Source of the DNA: Algoriphagus marincola DSM 16067
GTDB lineage: Bacteria; Bacteroidota; Bacteroidia; Cytophagales; Cyclobacteriaceae
NCBI RefSeq assembly: GCF_000429405.1
Contig: NZ_AUBU01000003.1
Location: 496,001-560,000 of the forward strand
DNA: 64,000 nucleotides
Reading direction: 5' to 3'
Made by a program: the position numbers and the translations under genes. The notes beneath the pieces are model-generated. The model was not told the origin of the DNA. It ran no database searches and worked only from the letters and a program-made list of their open reading frames with translations. Positions 1 through 6,931 of this stretch are shown here, in pieces; position 1 is the first letter of the stretch; each line of letters begins with the position of its first letter.

Positions 1-168
1 CTAACAAGTTTTGAGGAAATTGAAGCACACATTTCTCCGATGTTAAAAGAGTCAAAAATCCATACCAAAAGCGGCAAAGAGATTAAACTGTCGGCAGAAA
101 CGATCTGCTTTCACGGAGACAATCCGGGGATTCTTGATTTTCTTCCCAAAATCTTTAGTAAATGGTAG
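1..168 (+). CDS. pxpA: 5-oxoprolinase subunit A (LamB/YcsF family), 3' end only
   Basis: Frame 1 is open from the left edge to a TAG at 166-168 and gives the last 55 residues of a protein. The visible part ends with ETICFHGDNPGILDF, which matches the conserved C-terminal ICxHGDxP segment of the LamB/YcsF family. In this family PxpA works with PxpB and PxpC to hydrolyse 5-oxoproline (pyroglutamate) to glutamate with ATP. The next gene starts inside this one, with a 7-nt overlap, and encodes PxpB, which supports the call. The N-terminus and promoter lie outside the window. Confidence 0.85.
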   Translation, partial: LTSFEEIEAHISPMLKESKIHTKSGKEIKLSAETICFHGDNPGILDFLPKIFSKW

Positions 169-854
169 TCAAAAGACCAGAATTAAGGAAAATCACCCCA
201 AGAATATGGGAATTGTTTTGGGAGGAAGAACCCTCAAGCAGCCTTCGCAACACTAGAATTGGCCTTAAAAAATGGCTGGAGAATCAATACCATTCAAAAC
301 TCCTTGAAATCAGACAGGGGTATCAGACTATCAGTATTGTTTGGAAAAATGAAGGTCCGGAGGATTTCTATACTTCACTTCCCAAATGCTTTAACTCAGA
401 AGATTTAAAACCCCAAACTTGGGAAATCCCAGTCTGCTATGGAGGAAAATTCGGAAAGGATTTAGATCAGCTTTGTAAGGAGAAAGCCATTACCAAAGAA
501 AACCTGATTCAGATTCACAGTCAGAGTGAATATGTATTGGAGTTTTATGGCTTTTTGCCGGGATTCATGTATTTATCAGGTCTGCATCCAGATTTGATAT
601 CGGCTAGAAAACGCATTCCTGATCGAAAGATTGACGCAGGATCAGTAGCTATTGGAGGGAAGCAAACAGGGATATATCCCCTAGAAAGCCCAGGAGGATG
701 GCATATTATTGGAAAAACTCCAATTCAAATTTTCGACAAAGATCAAAACCCTCCGGTGAATCCGCAACCCGGAGACTTCATTCGATTTTATCCGATATCT
801 GAGGAAGAATTTGATGAATTATCAGCTAGCTCCAAAACTCTAGGACAGTCATGA
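162..854 (+). CDS. pxpB: 5-oxoprolinase subunit B (KipI-like)
   Basis: A 230-residue cytosolic protein of the carboxyltransferase subdomain C/D (KipI/Ahs1) family. Family hallmarks are IPVCYGGKFGKDLD at residues 89-102, GFLPGFMYLSGL at 130-141 and SPGGWHIIGKT at 176-186. It forms a complex with PxpC and acts with PxpA in ATP-dependent cleavage of 5-oxoproline. The ATG overlaps the end of pxpA, and the stop overlaps the start of pxpC by ATGA, so the three are probably translationally coupled. The alternative name KipI reflects the Bacillus kinase-inhibitor role, but the pxpABC order favours the oxoprolinase function. Confidence 0.93.
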   Translation: MVVKRPELRKITPRIWELFWEEEPSSSLRNTRIGLKKWLENQYHSKLLEIRQGYQTISIVWKNEGPEDFYTSLPKCFNSEDLKPQTWEIPVCYGGKFGKDLDQLCKEKAITKENLIQIHSQSEYVLEFYGFLPGFMYLSGLHPDLISARKRIPDRKIDAGSVAIGGKQTGIYPLESPGGWHIIGKTPIQIFDKDQNPPVNPQPGDFIRFYPISEEEFDELSASSKTLGQS

Positions 855-1714
855 TCAAAGACCCTGCATCTGCCAGCATTTTGAAAACTGGCCCAGGCAC
901 CAAAATCAGAGATCTGGGACGGAATGGGATGGCTGAATATGGGATCGCTCAAGCAGGTCCATTGGATCATTTAGCCTATCTATGGGTAAACCATTTACTG
1001 AGAAACCACCAAGATGACGCCGTTCTGGAAATCACCCAACCAGGTTTCTCCATTCGATTTGACGCTCCGACTCTGATTTGCCTTGCTGGTGCTAAAGCTC
1101 AAGTATTTTTGAATGGGAAGGAAGCTGGCTCATCTGGTCTTATTCCTATTTTGGAAGGGTCAAAGCTAGAAATTGGAAACTTTGAATCAGGCAGTATTCT
1201 ATACCTCGGAATAAAGTGGGGCTTCCGAAGTCCCTCTTTGCTTGGTTCGAGAAGCTATTTCACAGGAATCAGTGATCAAGATTTTATAAAAAAGGGAGAT
1301 TTTATCCCCTATTTTACCAATCATGAAACACCTATCATTCAGACATCTAGTCAAGCAAATTGGGACTATAAATACCTCTCGGAATCAACAATAAGAGTGT
1401 ATGCAGGACCAGAATTTTACCAACTCTCTGAAAGTGAGAAGGAAGAAATTATGGGCCTTGAATTCACCATTTCAACCTTAAAAAACAGCATGGCTATCCA
1501 GCTTGAAGAATCTTTTCCTAATCAACTCTCAGAAATATACACCACGCCAGTATACCCGGGAACTGTTCAACTGACACCGGGGGGAAAACTCATTTGCTTG
1601 CTAAGCGATGCCCAAGTCACGGGAGGATACCCCCGAATACTCCAGATTCACGAAGATGATATAAGGATTTTGGCACAAAAAAAACCGAATCAAAAGATCC
1701 GGTTTTTAATCTAA
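851..1714 (+). CDS. pxpC: 5-oxoprolinase subunit C (biotin-dependent carboxyltransferase-like, KipA)
   Basis: A 287-residue protein of the KipA/Ahs2 family. The N-terminus carries GPGTKIRDLGRNG and AQAGPLDHLAYLWVN (about residues 14-49), followed by LEITQPGFSIRF, all typical of this subunit. Near the C-terminus GGYPRILQIHEDD matches the family segment that usually reads GGYPKIA. The start overlaps the stop of pxpB by 4 nt. The protein is slightly shorter than many PxpC proteins (about 310 residues). The last codons contain a terminator-like stem. Confidence 0.92.
   Translation: MIKDPASASILKTGPGTKIRDLGRNGMAEYGIAQAGPLDHLAYLWVNHLLRNHQDDAVLEITQPGFSIRFDAPTLICLAGAKAQVFLNGKEAGSSGLIPILEGSKLEIGNFESGSILYLGIKWGFRSPSLLGSRSYFTGISDQDFIKKGDFIPYFTNHETPIIQTSSQANWDYKYLSESTIRVYAGPEFYQLSESEKEEIMGLEFTISTLKNSMAIQLEESFPNQLSEIYTTPVYPGTVQLTPGGKLICLLSDAQVTGGYPRILQIHEDDIRILAQKKPNQKIRFLI
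1680..1707 (+). terminator. Possible intrinsic terminator of the pxp operon
   Basis: The inverted repeat AAAAACCG...CGGTTTTT spans the last codons of pxpC and ends in a T run, 7 nt before the stop codon end. It has an 8-bp stem, only three G/C pairs, and a 12-nt loop, so it is weak. The facing gene on the minus strand ends at 1730, so some termination here would be expected. Confidence 0.45.
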
Positions 1715-1729
1715 CAATTAACTATTTCA

Positions 1730-2806
1730 TTAACCTCTTGCAGGATCTCTTTCTTGCTGAGCCTCCCACCATTTAGACCAAAGTAGAAGCATCTCAAATT
1801 CGAACTTTCTTCGGTTCAGCTGAATAGTAGCCCAATCCATATCACCAGAGGCATCATATTTTTCATTCACTAGACCAAAAATTGAGCCTCCTGCCCCAAA
1901 AGCCATGTATGTACCAGCTGATTTACCGAGCTCCAATCCATAAGATCTGCCTACACTCTCAATATTTATCCAATCCTTATGTTCACCATCTGCATTAGCT
2001 TGCGGAACATCTGCCTGCTTTTGTACCGCAGGAAGGAGCAATCCTATAATTATTCGCTGATCCAGTTCACCGCTTAGAATATCAAGCTGCTGAGCCAAAG
2101 CTGCTGGTTGGGCTTGAGTGCGTGCCAATACGGACAACCAATCAACTAATTTCTCGATATCAGGCTGTTTGATGGGAGGGATACTATCACACCAGGGTCC
2201 CTTTCCTTTACAATCATCTCCTGATGTAGTAGAGCTGTTTCCGACAAATTTGAAAATCGGGTATTTTTTGTCTTGTGATTCCCCTTTGTATTTTTTGTCT
2301 TGTGATTCCCCTTTAATGTCACCAATTTTTAAAAAACCTGCAAGAGTTGCTAAGGCCTCATCATCATCCTTAAATTTCCCAGCCAAAATATCATATTCTA
2401 CCTCATGCTCATCTGCTACTAAAGATTGATGATTTCTTCTTGATAGCGGACTTAGGAATCTTCCACTTCGCTGAATGTTATTATCAAAAATCTCAAGAGA
2501 AGCCATAATCATTTTTTCCACGAATTGTTCACGACTTCTGCTAGTCTCATATGCTCCCTCCACCTTTTGCAAAGGCAAATAAGACGGAAACATTTGATAG
2601 GCATTTTCCATCATTCGATAATTCCTCTTAGCCTTTAGTTCAAGCTTTGGAAAATTAAACCCTCGACGATAATTTTCCCCACCTTCTTCTGAATGAATTT
2701 CCTGCTGCTCCAAATCTACAGGTACTGTGTTTTCCTGATTCATCGAATCACATCCTGAGCCGTAAAGTAATGCTCCTACACCGATTGCTAAAATGTACTT
2801 TCTCAT
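1730..2806 (-). CDS. Unrecognised lipoprotein in the curli locus
   Basis: A 358-residue protein starting at the ATG at 2806. An upstream in-frame start at 2866 would add 20 polar residues in front of an obvious signal peptide, and was rejected. The N-terminus MRKYILAIGVGALLYGSGCDS is a lipoprotein signal with Cys about residue 19. I do not recognise the rest. It contains a perfect tandem duplication of a 9-residue unit (KGESQDKKY), and a C-terminal part rich in Trp (DWATIQ, LLLWSKWW). It lies downstream of the curlin-like genes in the same direction, and its upstream region is closely similar to that of the main curlin gene at 4573-5403, so it may be a co-regulated surface accessory protein. 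That role is inference. Confidence 0.75.
   Translation of the reverse strand: MRKYILAIGVGALLYGSGCDSMNQENTVPVDLEQQEIHSEEGGENYRRGFNFPKLELKAKRNYRMMENAYQMFPSYLPLQKVEGAYETSRSREQFVEKMIMASLEIFDNNIQRSGRFLSPLSRRNHQSLVADEHEVEYDILAGKFKDDDEALATLAGFLKIGDIKGESQDKKYKGESQDKKYPIFKFVGNSSTTSGDDCKGKGPWCDSIPPIKQPDIEKLVDWLSVLARTQAQPAALAQQLDILSGELDQRIIIGLLLPAVQKQADVPQANADGEHKDWINIESVGRSYGLELGKSAGTYMAFGAGGSIFGLVNEKYDASGDMDWATIQLNRRKFEFEMLLLWSKWWEAQQERDPARG
2261..2314. repeat. Perfect in-frame 27-bp tandem duplication
   Basis: Two identical 27-bp units, 2261-2287 and 2288-2314, lie inside the lipoprotein gene at 1730-2806. Each encodes nine residues including GESQDKKY, so copy number can change without a frameshift. 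The absence of any mismatch suggests a recent duplication. Confidence 0.95.
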
Positions 2807-2817
2807 GTTTTTATTAT

Positions 2818-2868
2818 GTTTGATTGGTTTCGTGTTTTGAAGGGAATTTCCCTTCCGACGATTCAAAC
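2818..2868 (-). promoter_or_regulatory. 51-bp upstream element, copy 1, with dyad at 2839-2855
   Basis: This block matches 5414-5464 with 4 mismatches in 51 and no gaps. Its core is the inverted repeat GAAGGGAA-t-TTCCCTTC at 2839-2855, and the ends are GTTTGA and TCAAAC. It lies 32 nt before the lipoprotein ATG; the curlin copy lies 31 nt before its ATG. A further matching block at 2923-2948 keeps the same offset (2596 bp). Its position fits either a regulator-binding site or a structured 5' leader. Confidence 0.7.
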
Positions 2869-3044
2869 TTAGCAGCTGTAATCGATTGATTTTTAGATAA
2901 TTTCACCTATCATCTCTATGATTTGACAAAAGATATATTTCAATTGATGAGGCAAAAATTCAGTGATAAAGAGATAAATTTTTGGGGCTTTTTACGATTC
3001 ATCAATTCAAAAGGGCGATCGGTCAATTCTAAGGAGAGAGAGAT

Positions 3045-3073
3045 AAAAAAACTCTCTCGATTTACGAGAGAGT
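3045..3073 (-). terminator. Intrinsic terminator after the barrel-like gene
   Basis: Perfect 9-bp stem ACTCTCTCG / CGAGAGAGT with a 5-nt loop, followed on the minus strand by a run of six T. It is 139 nt beyond the stop codon of the gene at 3212-3763, so it separates that unit from the lipoprotein gene and implies the latter has its own promoter. Confidence 0.85.
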
Positions 3074-3211
3074 AGCAAAATCAAACCTTTAAGATTCAAC
3101 AAAATCGCTTAAAGACTTTTCTATTCAAATTTCAAATTCGGCCTTAAAATCGGTGATAAAATGAAATATGATCAAACTTTAGGTAGTTATGGTTTGACTT
3201 AAATTAGTAAC

Positions 3212-3763
3212 CTATTTAAATCCGATTCCCAATCCTATACCAAGCCAACCTATATGAAAACCACTACCGCGTAGAATGAGTGGATTCCAATTAAATTGAA
3301 ACATAAGGCCGGTCTCCTTAGGTTGAAACCTATATCCCATCGTAAAAAACCCCCCGACCAAGCCAAAGCCTTCCTCACGAACAAATTCATAGTCAGTCAA
3401 TTCACCATCTGAGCTAAAGGTAGCGTATACCGGAAGTATCCCGGCTCCAGTAACAAATGAACTTCTTTTTTTACCAACTAAGTGGTTGAACTCAATTGGA
3501 AATGTCACCAAACCAAGATTTATTTCGGTATTTTGATCAAACCCAGTAGTTGATAATCCACCAATGCCTGCTCTAAAACCTATACCATCCATTCTTCCTT
3601 TTTTTAGTCTCATATCAAAATTCACTCCCACCAGTAAATGACTTCCCAGAAATTCTGCATATATATTTTTTTGATGAGTGCTGAATGGTGGAATTTCATT
3701 CTGACCATAGGATTTACAGCTTATAAGCACAATAAACCCTATTAATACTATTTGTTTAAGCAT
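3212..3763 (-). CDS. Small exported protein, probably outer-membrane barrel-like
   Basis: A 183-residue protein with a signal peptide (MLKQIVLIGFIVLISCKSYGQ, cleavage about residue 21). The mature part alternates Gly-rich and aromatic/hydrophobic segments (GIGFRAGIGGL, GLVGGFFTMGYRFQ, GWLGIGLGIGF at the end), as expected for a small beta-barrel whose last strand ends near the C-terminus. I do not recognise a named family. It follows the CsgB-like gene by 64 nt in the same direction, so it may serve the fibre system as an outer-membrane component. It is not recognisably CsgG, CsgE or CsgF. Confidence 0.75.
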   Translation of the reverse strand: MLKQIVLIGFIVLISCKSYGQNEIPPFSTHQKNIYAEFLGSHLLVGVNFDMRLKKGRMDGIGFRAGIGGLSTTGFDQNTEINLGLVTFPIEFNHLVGKKRSSFVTGAGILPVYATFSSDGELTDYEFVREEGFGLVGGFFTMGYRFQPKETGLMFQFNWNPLILRGSGFHIGWLGIGLGIGFK

Positions 3764-3827
3764 ACTTATTTCTATTTATTTAATGATATCGAATGTTAAT
3801 TATTTTGTAAACTGATAGGAAACCCTA

Positions 3828-4490
3828 TCACTGTTTTGGAAATGTAAAAGCACTAGATGAAATATTTAATCGCATCCCTGCTCCACCTGCACCGGCCGTC
3901 TGTGTCACTGATATAGGGCTATGATAGGAATCAAGAACCCCATTTAACACATGCCCCTGACCCTGTTGAGACACTTCAATTCTCGGGACTATGGATGCTA
4001 GTGATCCTTCCCCAATTAGTATCAAATCGATTTGATTTCCCCTCCCCTGCTGGGTGAATGAGCTATAATGACGGGTTTCTGATCGATTTTCAATTTTGGC
4101 CACCAGTTGATTTTCATCCCCAGTCTGAAGCGAATAGATATTAGTATTGCTGCCGAAGACTTGTAGATTGGACTCATTGAAATTTCCAATTTGGGTAAGG
4201 GTTATCTGATTTTGAATCCCTTCTTGTTTGCTGAAATTAGAATTGGAAAAACCACTTTGACTCATTTGAAGCGTATTTTCCCCTTGCTGTTGAGCCCAGG
4301 ATATATTTTGATCTCCAACTTGTACCATACGCGCCAGATTCCCTTTTTGGCGAAGAGAGGTGTGACTTTCATCTAGATAAAATGGCTCAATAGTCGCTGT
4401 TTGGAGCTCCTGGGCCATTACAACGAACGGAAAAAGGAACAGCCATACCATTCCTATAATCGGACGGAAAATTAAATTAGGATTCTTCAT
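3828..4490 (-). CDS. Curlin-repeat protein, minor subunit/nucleator-like
   Basis: A 220-residue exported protein with signal peptide ending in VVMAQ (about residue 27). The mature part has irregular curlin-type repeats of the pattern QxGxxNxxxxxQ, for example VQVGDQNISWAQQ, MSQSGFSNSNFSKQ, LTQIGNFNESNLQ and LQTGDENQLVAKI, and FTQQGRGNQIDLI. Repeats are fewer and less regular than in the neighbouring protein at 4573-5403, and the C-terminal part (about residues 165-220) leaves the pattern. That suits a nucleator or minor subunit (CsgB-like). A strong terminator lies between the two genes, so it is probably made in lower amount. Confidence 0.82.
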   Translation of the reverse strand: MKNPNLIFRPIIGMVWLFLFPFVVMAQELQTATIEPFYLDESHTSLRQKGNLARMVQVGDQNISWAQQQGENTLQMSQSGFSNSNFSKQEGIQNQITLTQIGNFNESNLQVFGSNTNIYSLQTGDENQLVAKIENRSETRHYSSFTQQGRGNQIDLILIGEGSLASIVPRIEVSQQGQGHVLNGVLDSYHSPISVTQTAGAGGAGMRLNISSSAFTFPKQ

Positions 4491-4528
4491 GGTAGTAGAA
4501 CTTTTCGGGCCTTGTATGATTTAGGCGG

Positions 4529-4560
4529 AAAAAAACCTGGCCAGTTTTAAATTGGCCAGG
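4529..4560 (-). terminator. Intrinsic terminator between the two curlin genes
   Basis: Perfect 8-bp GC-rich stem CCTGGCCA / TGGCCAGG with a 9-nt loop, followed on the minus strand by seven T. It sits 13 nt after the stop codon of the major curlin gene and 39 nt before the CsgB-like gene. Partial readthrough would give more major than minor subunit. Confidence 0.9.
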
Positions 4561-4572
4561 CTGTGTGATTTA

Positions 4573-5403
4573 TCAGTTTTGAGTGACTACAGAGACATTT
4601 CCGCTTCCTACCACAAATTGAGCTGAGACATGCTGAGTGCCTGTTTGAGATAAAACGGAAAGGTTTCCGTCTCCTAGAATATTGATAGAGCCGACATTGA
4701 AATTACCATCTTGATTGACAATCGAGGTATTATCATCACCCTCTTGTCTGACTCCCAAAAGATTACCATTTCCGGTTTGATTGATTTCAAGAGCAATATT
4801 TCGATCCCCTACCTGACCTAAGAATGCCCTGTTGGCATTACCAACTTGGTAGGTCTTTGCTCTATTTTCAATTCCTTCCTGGTAGATTTCGGCGAGTCCA
4901 TTACTTGATAAAAGTTGGTCAACCTCCGCTATATTCAGATTTCCGAATTGTTCGATTTTCAGAGAATTTCCGGAGGAATTTTGACTTCCATATGCTTGGT
5001 TACTTATACCATCCTGAAATACATAGCCCTTATTTCCACCATCAAATGAGCGTAGATTGGCGAAATTCTCTCTACCATTCTGGACGATTTCATGAGAACT
5101 CACCAATGTACCTTGAGGTGATGCTTGTTTTTGAGAGATGGAAGCATTGTTAAAAGAACCCACCTGACGGATAAATGCCTTAGCATCATTAGAAGGGTTC
5201 GCATCCCCACCAAAGTTTCCTTGCTGAACAGCTGCCAAATTGGTTGATCCCTTTTGATCAATCACCGAGGAATTGTCTTTTCCGATTTGATTCACTACCG
5301 CACTGTTGTCGGTTCCTGTTTGCATCAATGTAGATGTGTTCTGAGCGAGAGAAAGTGATGCTGATAGTGTAATCACTCCCAAGATTAAAATTGACTTTTT
5401 CAT
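4573..5403 (-). CDS. Curlin-repeat protein, probable major amyloid subunit (CsgA-like)
   Basis: A 276-residue exported protein: signal peptide MKKSILILGVITLSASLSLAQ, then almost the whole mature chain made of about 17-18 curlin repeats with the QxGxxNxAxxxQ pattern (MQTGTDNSAVVNQ, NQIGKDNSSVIDQ, QVGNANRAFLGQ, RQEGDDNTSIVNQ). Such repeats stack as beta-solenoid units of extracellular amyloid fibres. It is longer than enteric CsgA (about 150 residues, five repeats) but typical in size for Bacteroidota curlins. The secretion genes csgE, csgF and csgG are not in this window. Its upstream region carries the 51-bp dyad element also found before the lipoprotein gene at 1730-2806. Confidence 0.88.
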   Translation of the reverse strand: MKKSILILGVITLSASLSLAQNTSTLMQTGTDNSAVVNQIGKDNSSVIDQKGSTNLAAVQQGNFGGDANPSNDAKAFIRQVGSFNNASISQKQASPQGTLVSSHEIVQNGRENFANLRSFDGGNKGYVFQDGISNQAYGSQNSSGNSLKIEQFGNLNIAEVDQLLSSNGLAEIYQEGIENRAKTYQVGNANRAFLGQVGDRNIALEINQTGNGNLLGVRQEGDDNTSIVNQDGNFNVGSINILGDGNLSVLSQTGTQHVSAQFVVGSGNVSVVTQN

Positions 5404-5764
5404 TTGTTATAAAGTTTGATTGGTTTCGTTATTTGAAGGGAACTTCCCTTCGGACGATTCAAACATAGTGGGAGGATTTCAATCGATTTGGGCCTTTTTC
5501 ACACATCCCAAATCTGCCTTGACAGAAATCACATTTCAATTGATTGGTTAAAAAATCAAGCCCAAAAGCTCAGAAATCCAGTCTTTTAAAAAAATATCAA
5601 GTCAAAAGCACAAACCGTCAATCAGAAATGGAATTTGATCAATCAAACAGTGCCCTCATTGATTAGAAGACTACTTTTGAAAGTATCTGCTATTTATTAA
5701 TGGCGTCACATTACCCATTTAATTTTACATTTCTTAAATTCCAGAAGACTTGAATCTCAGGGAT
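5404..5764. other. 361-bp divergent intergenic region
   Basis: Between the curlin gene (minus) and the GAF-kinase gene (plus). It holds the 51-bp element (5414-5464), the distal conserved block (5519-5544), and a separate 14-bp dyad TTTGAT-ca-ATCAAA at 5634-5647 nearer the kinase gene. I cannot place start sites with confidence and see no small gene. Confidence 0.6.
5414..5464 (-). promoter_or_regulatory. 51-bp upstream element, copy 2, with dyad at 5435-5451
   Basis: Second copy of the block at 2818-2868. The core dyad is GAAGGGAA-c-TTCCCTTC at 5435-5451; the central base differs from copy 1, which leaves both arms intact. The arms are unchanged in both copies, while the four differences fall outside the arms or at the centre, which points to selection on the dyad. 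Confidence 0.7.
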
Positions 5765-6931
5765 ATGAAAACAATCCAGCCCAAGGAAATTGAAGAAATC
5801 CTTCTCCACTTTTCCAGCTCACTTCACCACCTGATGGAAGAGGAGGATGTGGTATGGGATCTAGTCAAAAATTGTATAGGGATATTGGGATTTGAAGATG
5901 CAGTCATTTATTTGGTAGAAGGAAACTATCTAGTCCAAAAAGCCGCAATAGGGCCAAAAAACCCAAATGAAAAGGAGATAATCAACCCACTTAAAATAAA
6001 AATAGGAGAAGGGATCACAGGAAAGGTAGCTTCTAAAGGACTTCCCACAATAATAAATGACACAAGAGAAGATAGCGATTACATTCCGGACGACCATTTC
6101 AGGCTTTCTGAGATAGCAGTCCCTATCCTTCTGGAAGGAAAAGTAATCGGAGTAATCGATAGTGAAAATTCGGAGGCTAATTTTTTTTCCCAGCAGCATC
6201 TCCAGATTTTGACTGCTGTAGCATCCATTTATTCCGGACAAATTGCCAGAATCAGGGCTGAAAAAAAAGCCAAAGAGGAACAACAAATCCGTCTTGAACT
6301 ACAACGAAAAGGCTACCAGCTACAACTTGAAGCCCTATCTGCACAGTTAAGCCCTCATTTTGTATTTAATTCTCTGAATGCCATTCAAAACCATATTCTG
6401 TCAGAGGATAAGAGTACTTCTATTCGTTTTTTGAATATTTTCGGAAAGCTCCTCAGATATTTTTTAAGCCAATTGAAAGAAGAGTTTGCCTGGCTTGGCA
6501 AAGAAATCCAAATGGTCAAGTGGTATTTGGAGCTTCAAAAACTCCGATATGGACAAAAAATTACTTATGAGATCAAAGTATCGGAGGGTTTAAATGAGGA
6601 AAATCTCAAAATCCCCAGTATAGTCGTACAAAATCTCATAGAAAACCTGCTGGAAGAACAGATCCAAAAAGCTGATGGAGAGATTTCCATCTTTGTGAGG
6701 TTTGATCTCTGCGGAGAATTTGTAAAACTACAGGTCAGAATCAATGATTCTACACGTGCAAAAAAAGACAGAAAGAACGGAAACGGGCAAACTGTACTCC
6801 CCTGGAATTCAATTATTGACCTGATCAACCAGGTAAATACAGTAGATATTAAGGTAGAAACCAAAGAAGAACCCTGTCTGGATAAGGGGCAGCATTGCAA
6901 AATCGTCAACTTAGCACTTCCTATTTTATGA
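5765..6931 (+). CDS. GAF-domain LytS-type sensor kinase with degenerate ATPase domain
   Basis: A 388-residue cytosolic protein from the ATG at 5765 (a TTG 15 nt upstream is the only alternative). Residues about 10-165 form a GAF domain, with GEGITGKVASKGLPTIINDT and VPILLEGKVIGVIDSEN. A short coiled linker leads to a PF06580 histidine-kinase region with LSPHFVFNSLNAIQNH (phospho-acceptor His about 198). The ATPase part is eroded: the N-box reads QNLIENLLEEQ instead of ENAxKHG, and no DNG (G1) motif or glycine-rich lid is visible. It may regulate or heterodimerise with the intact kinase encoded next, whose start overlaps its stop by ATGA. Confidence 0.85.
   Translation: MKTIQPKEIEEILLHFSSSLHHLMEEEDVVWDLVKNCIGILGFEDAVIYLVEGNYLVQKAAIGPKNPNEKEIINPLKIKIGEGITGKVASKGLPTIINDTREDSDYIPDDHFRLSEIAVPILLEGKVIGVIDSENSEANFFSQQHLQILTAVASIYSGQIARIRAEKKAKEEQQIRLELQRKGYQLQLEALSAQLSPHFVFNSLNAIQNHILSEDKSTSIRFLNIFGKLLRYFLSQLKEEFAWLGKEIQMVKWYLELQKLRYGQKITYEIKVSEGLNEENLKIPSIVVQNLIENLLEEQIQKADGEISIFVRFDLCGEFVKLQVRINDSTRAKKDRKNGNGQTVLPWNSIIDLINQVNTVDIKVETKEEPCLDKGQHCKIVNLALPIL

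Larger units (their letters stand above)
2807..3211. other. 405-bp intergenic region: upstream region of the lipoprotein gene plus terminator
   Basis: Holds the duplicated 51-bp regulatory block (2818-2868), a second block at 2923-2948 that matches 5519-5544 in 21 of 26 positions (including ttgaca and tttcaattgat), and a minus-strand intrinsic terminator at 3045-3073 belonging to the gene at 3212-3763. I see no convincing small gene or RNA in 3074-3211. Confidence 0.7.

Noticed and set aside
2807-2866. Longer start for the curli-locus lipoprotein at 2866
   Set aside because: It would put 20 polar residues before a clean lipoprotein signal and would run through the conserved upstream dyad, whose twin at 5435 is non-coding.
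3813-3830. Hairpin TGATAGG-aaac-CCTATCA overlapping the stop of the CsgB-like gene
   Set aside because: Shape fits a terminator, but no T run follows on the minus strand; not strong enough to list.
4573-5403. Regular repeat pattern that could be read as a CRISPR-like or tandem DNA array
   Set aside because: The periodicity is at protein level (curlin repeats); the DNA units are diverged and in frame, with no spacer structure.
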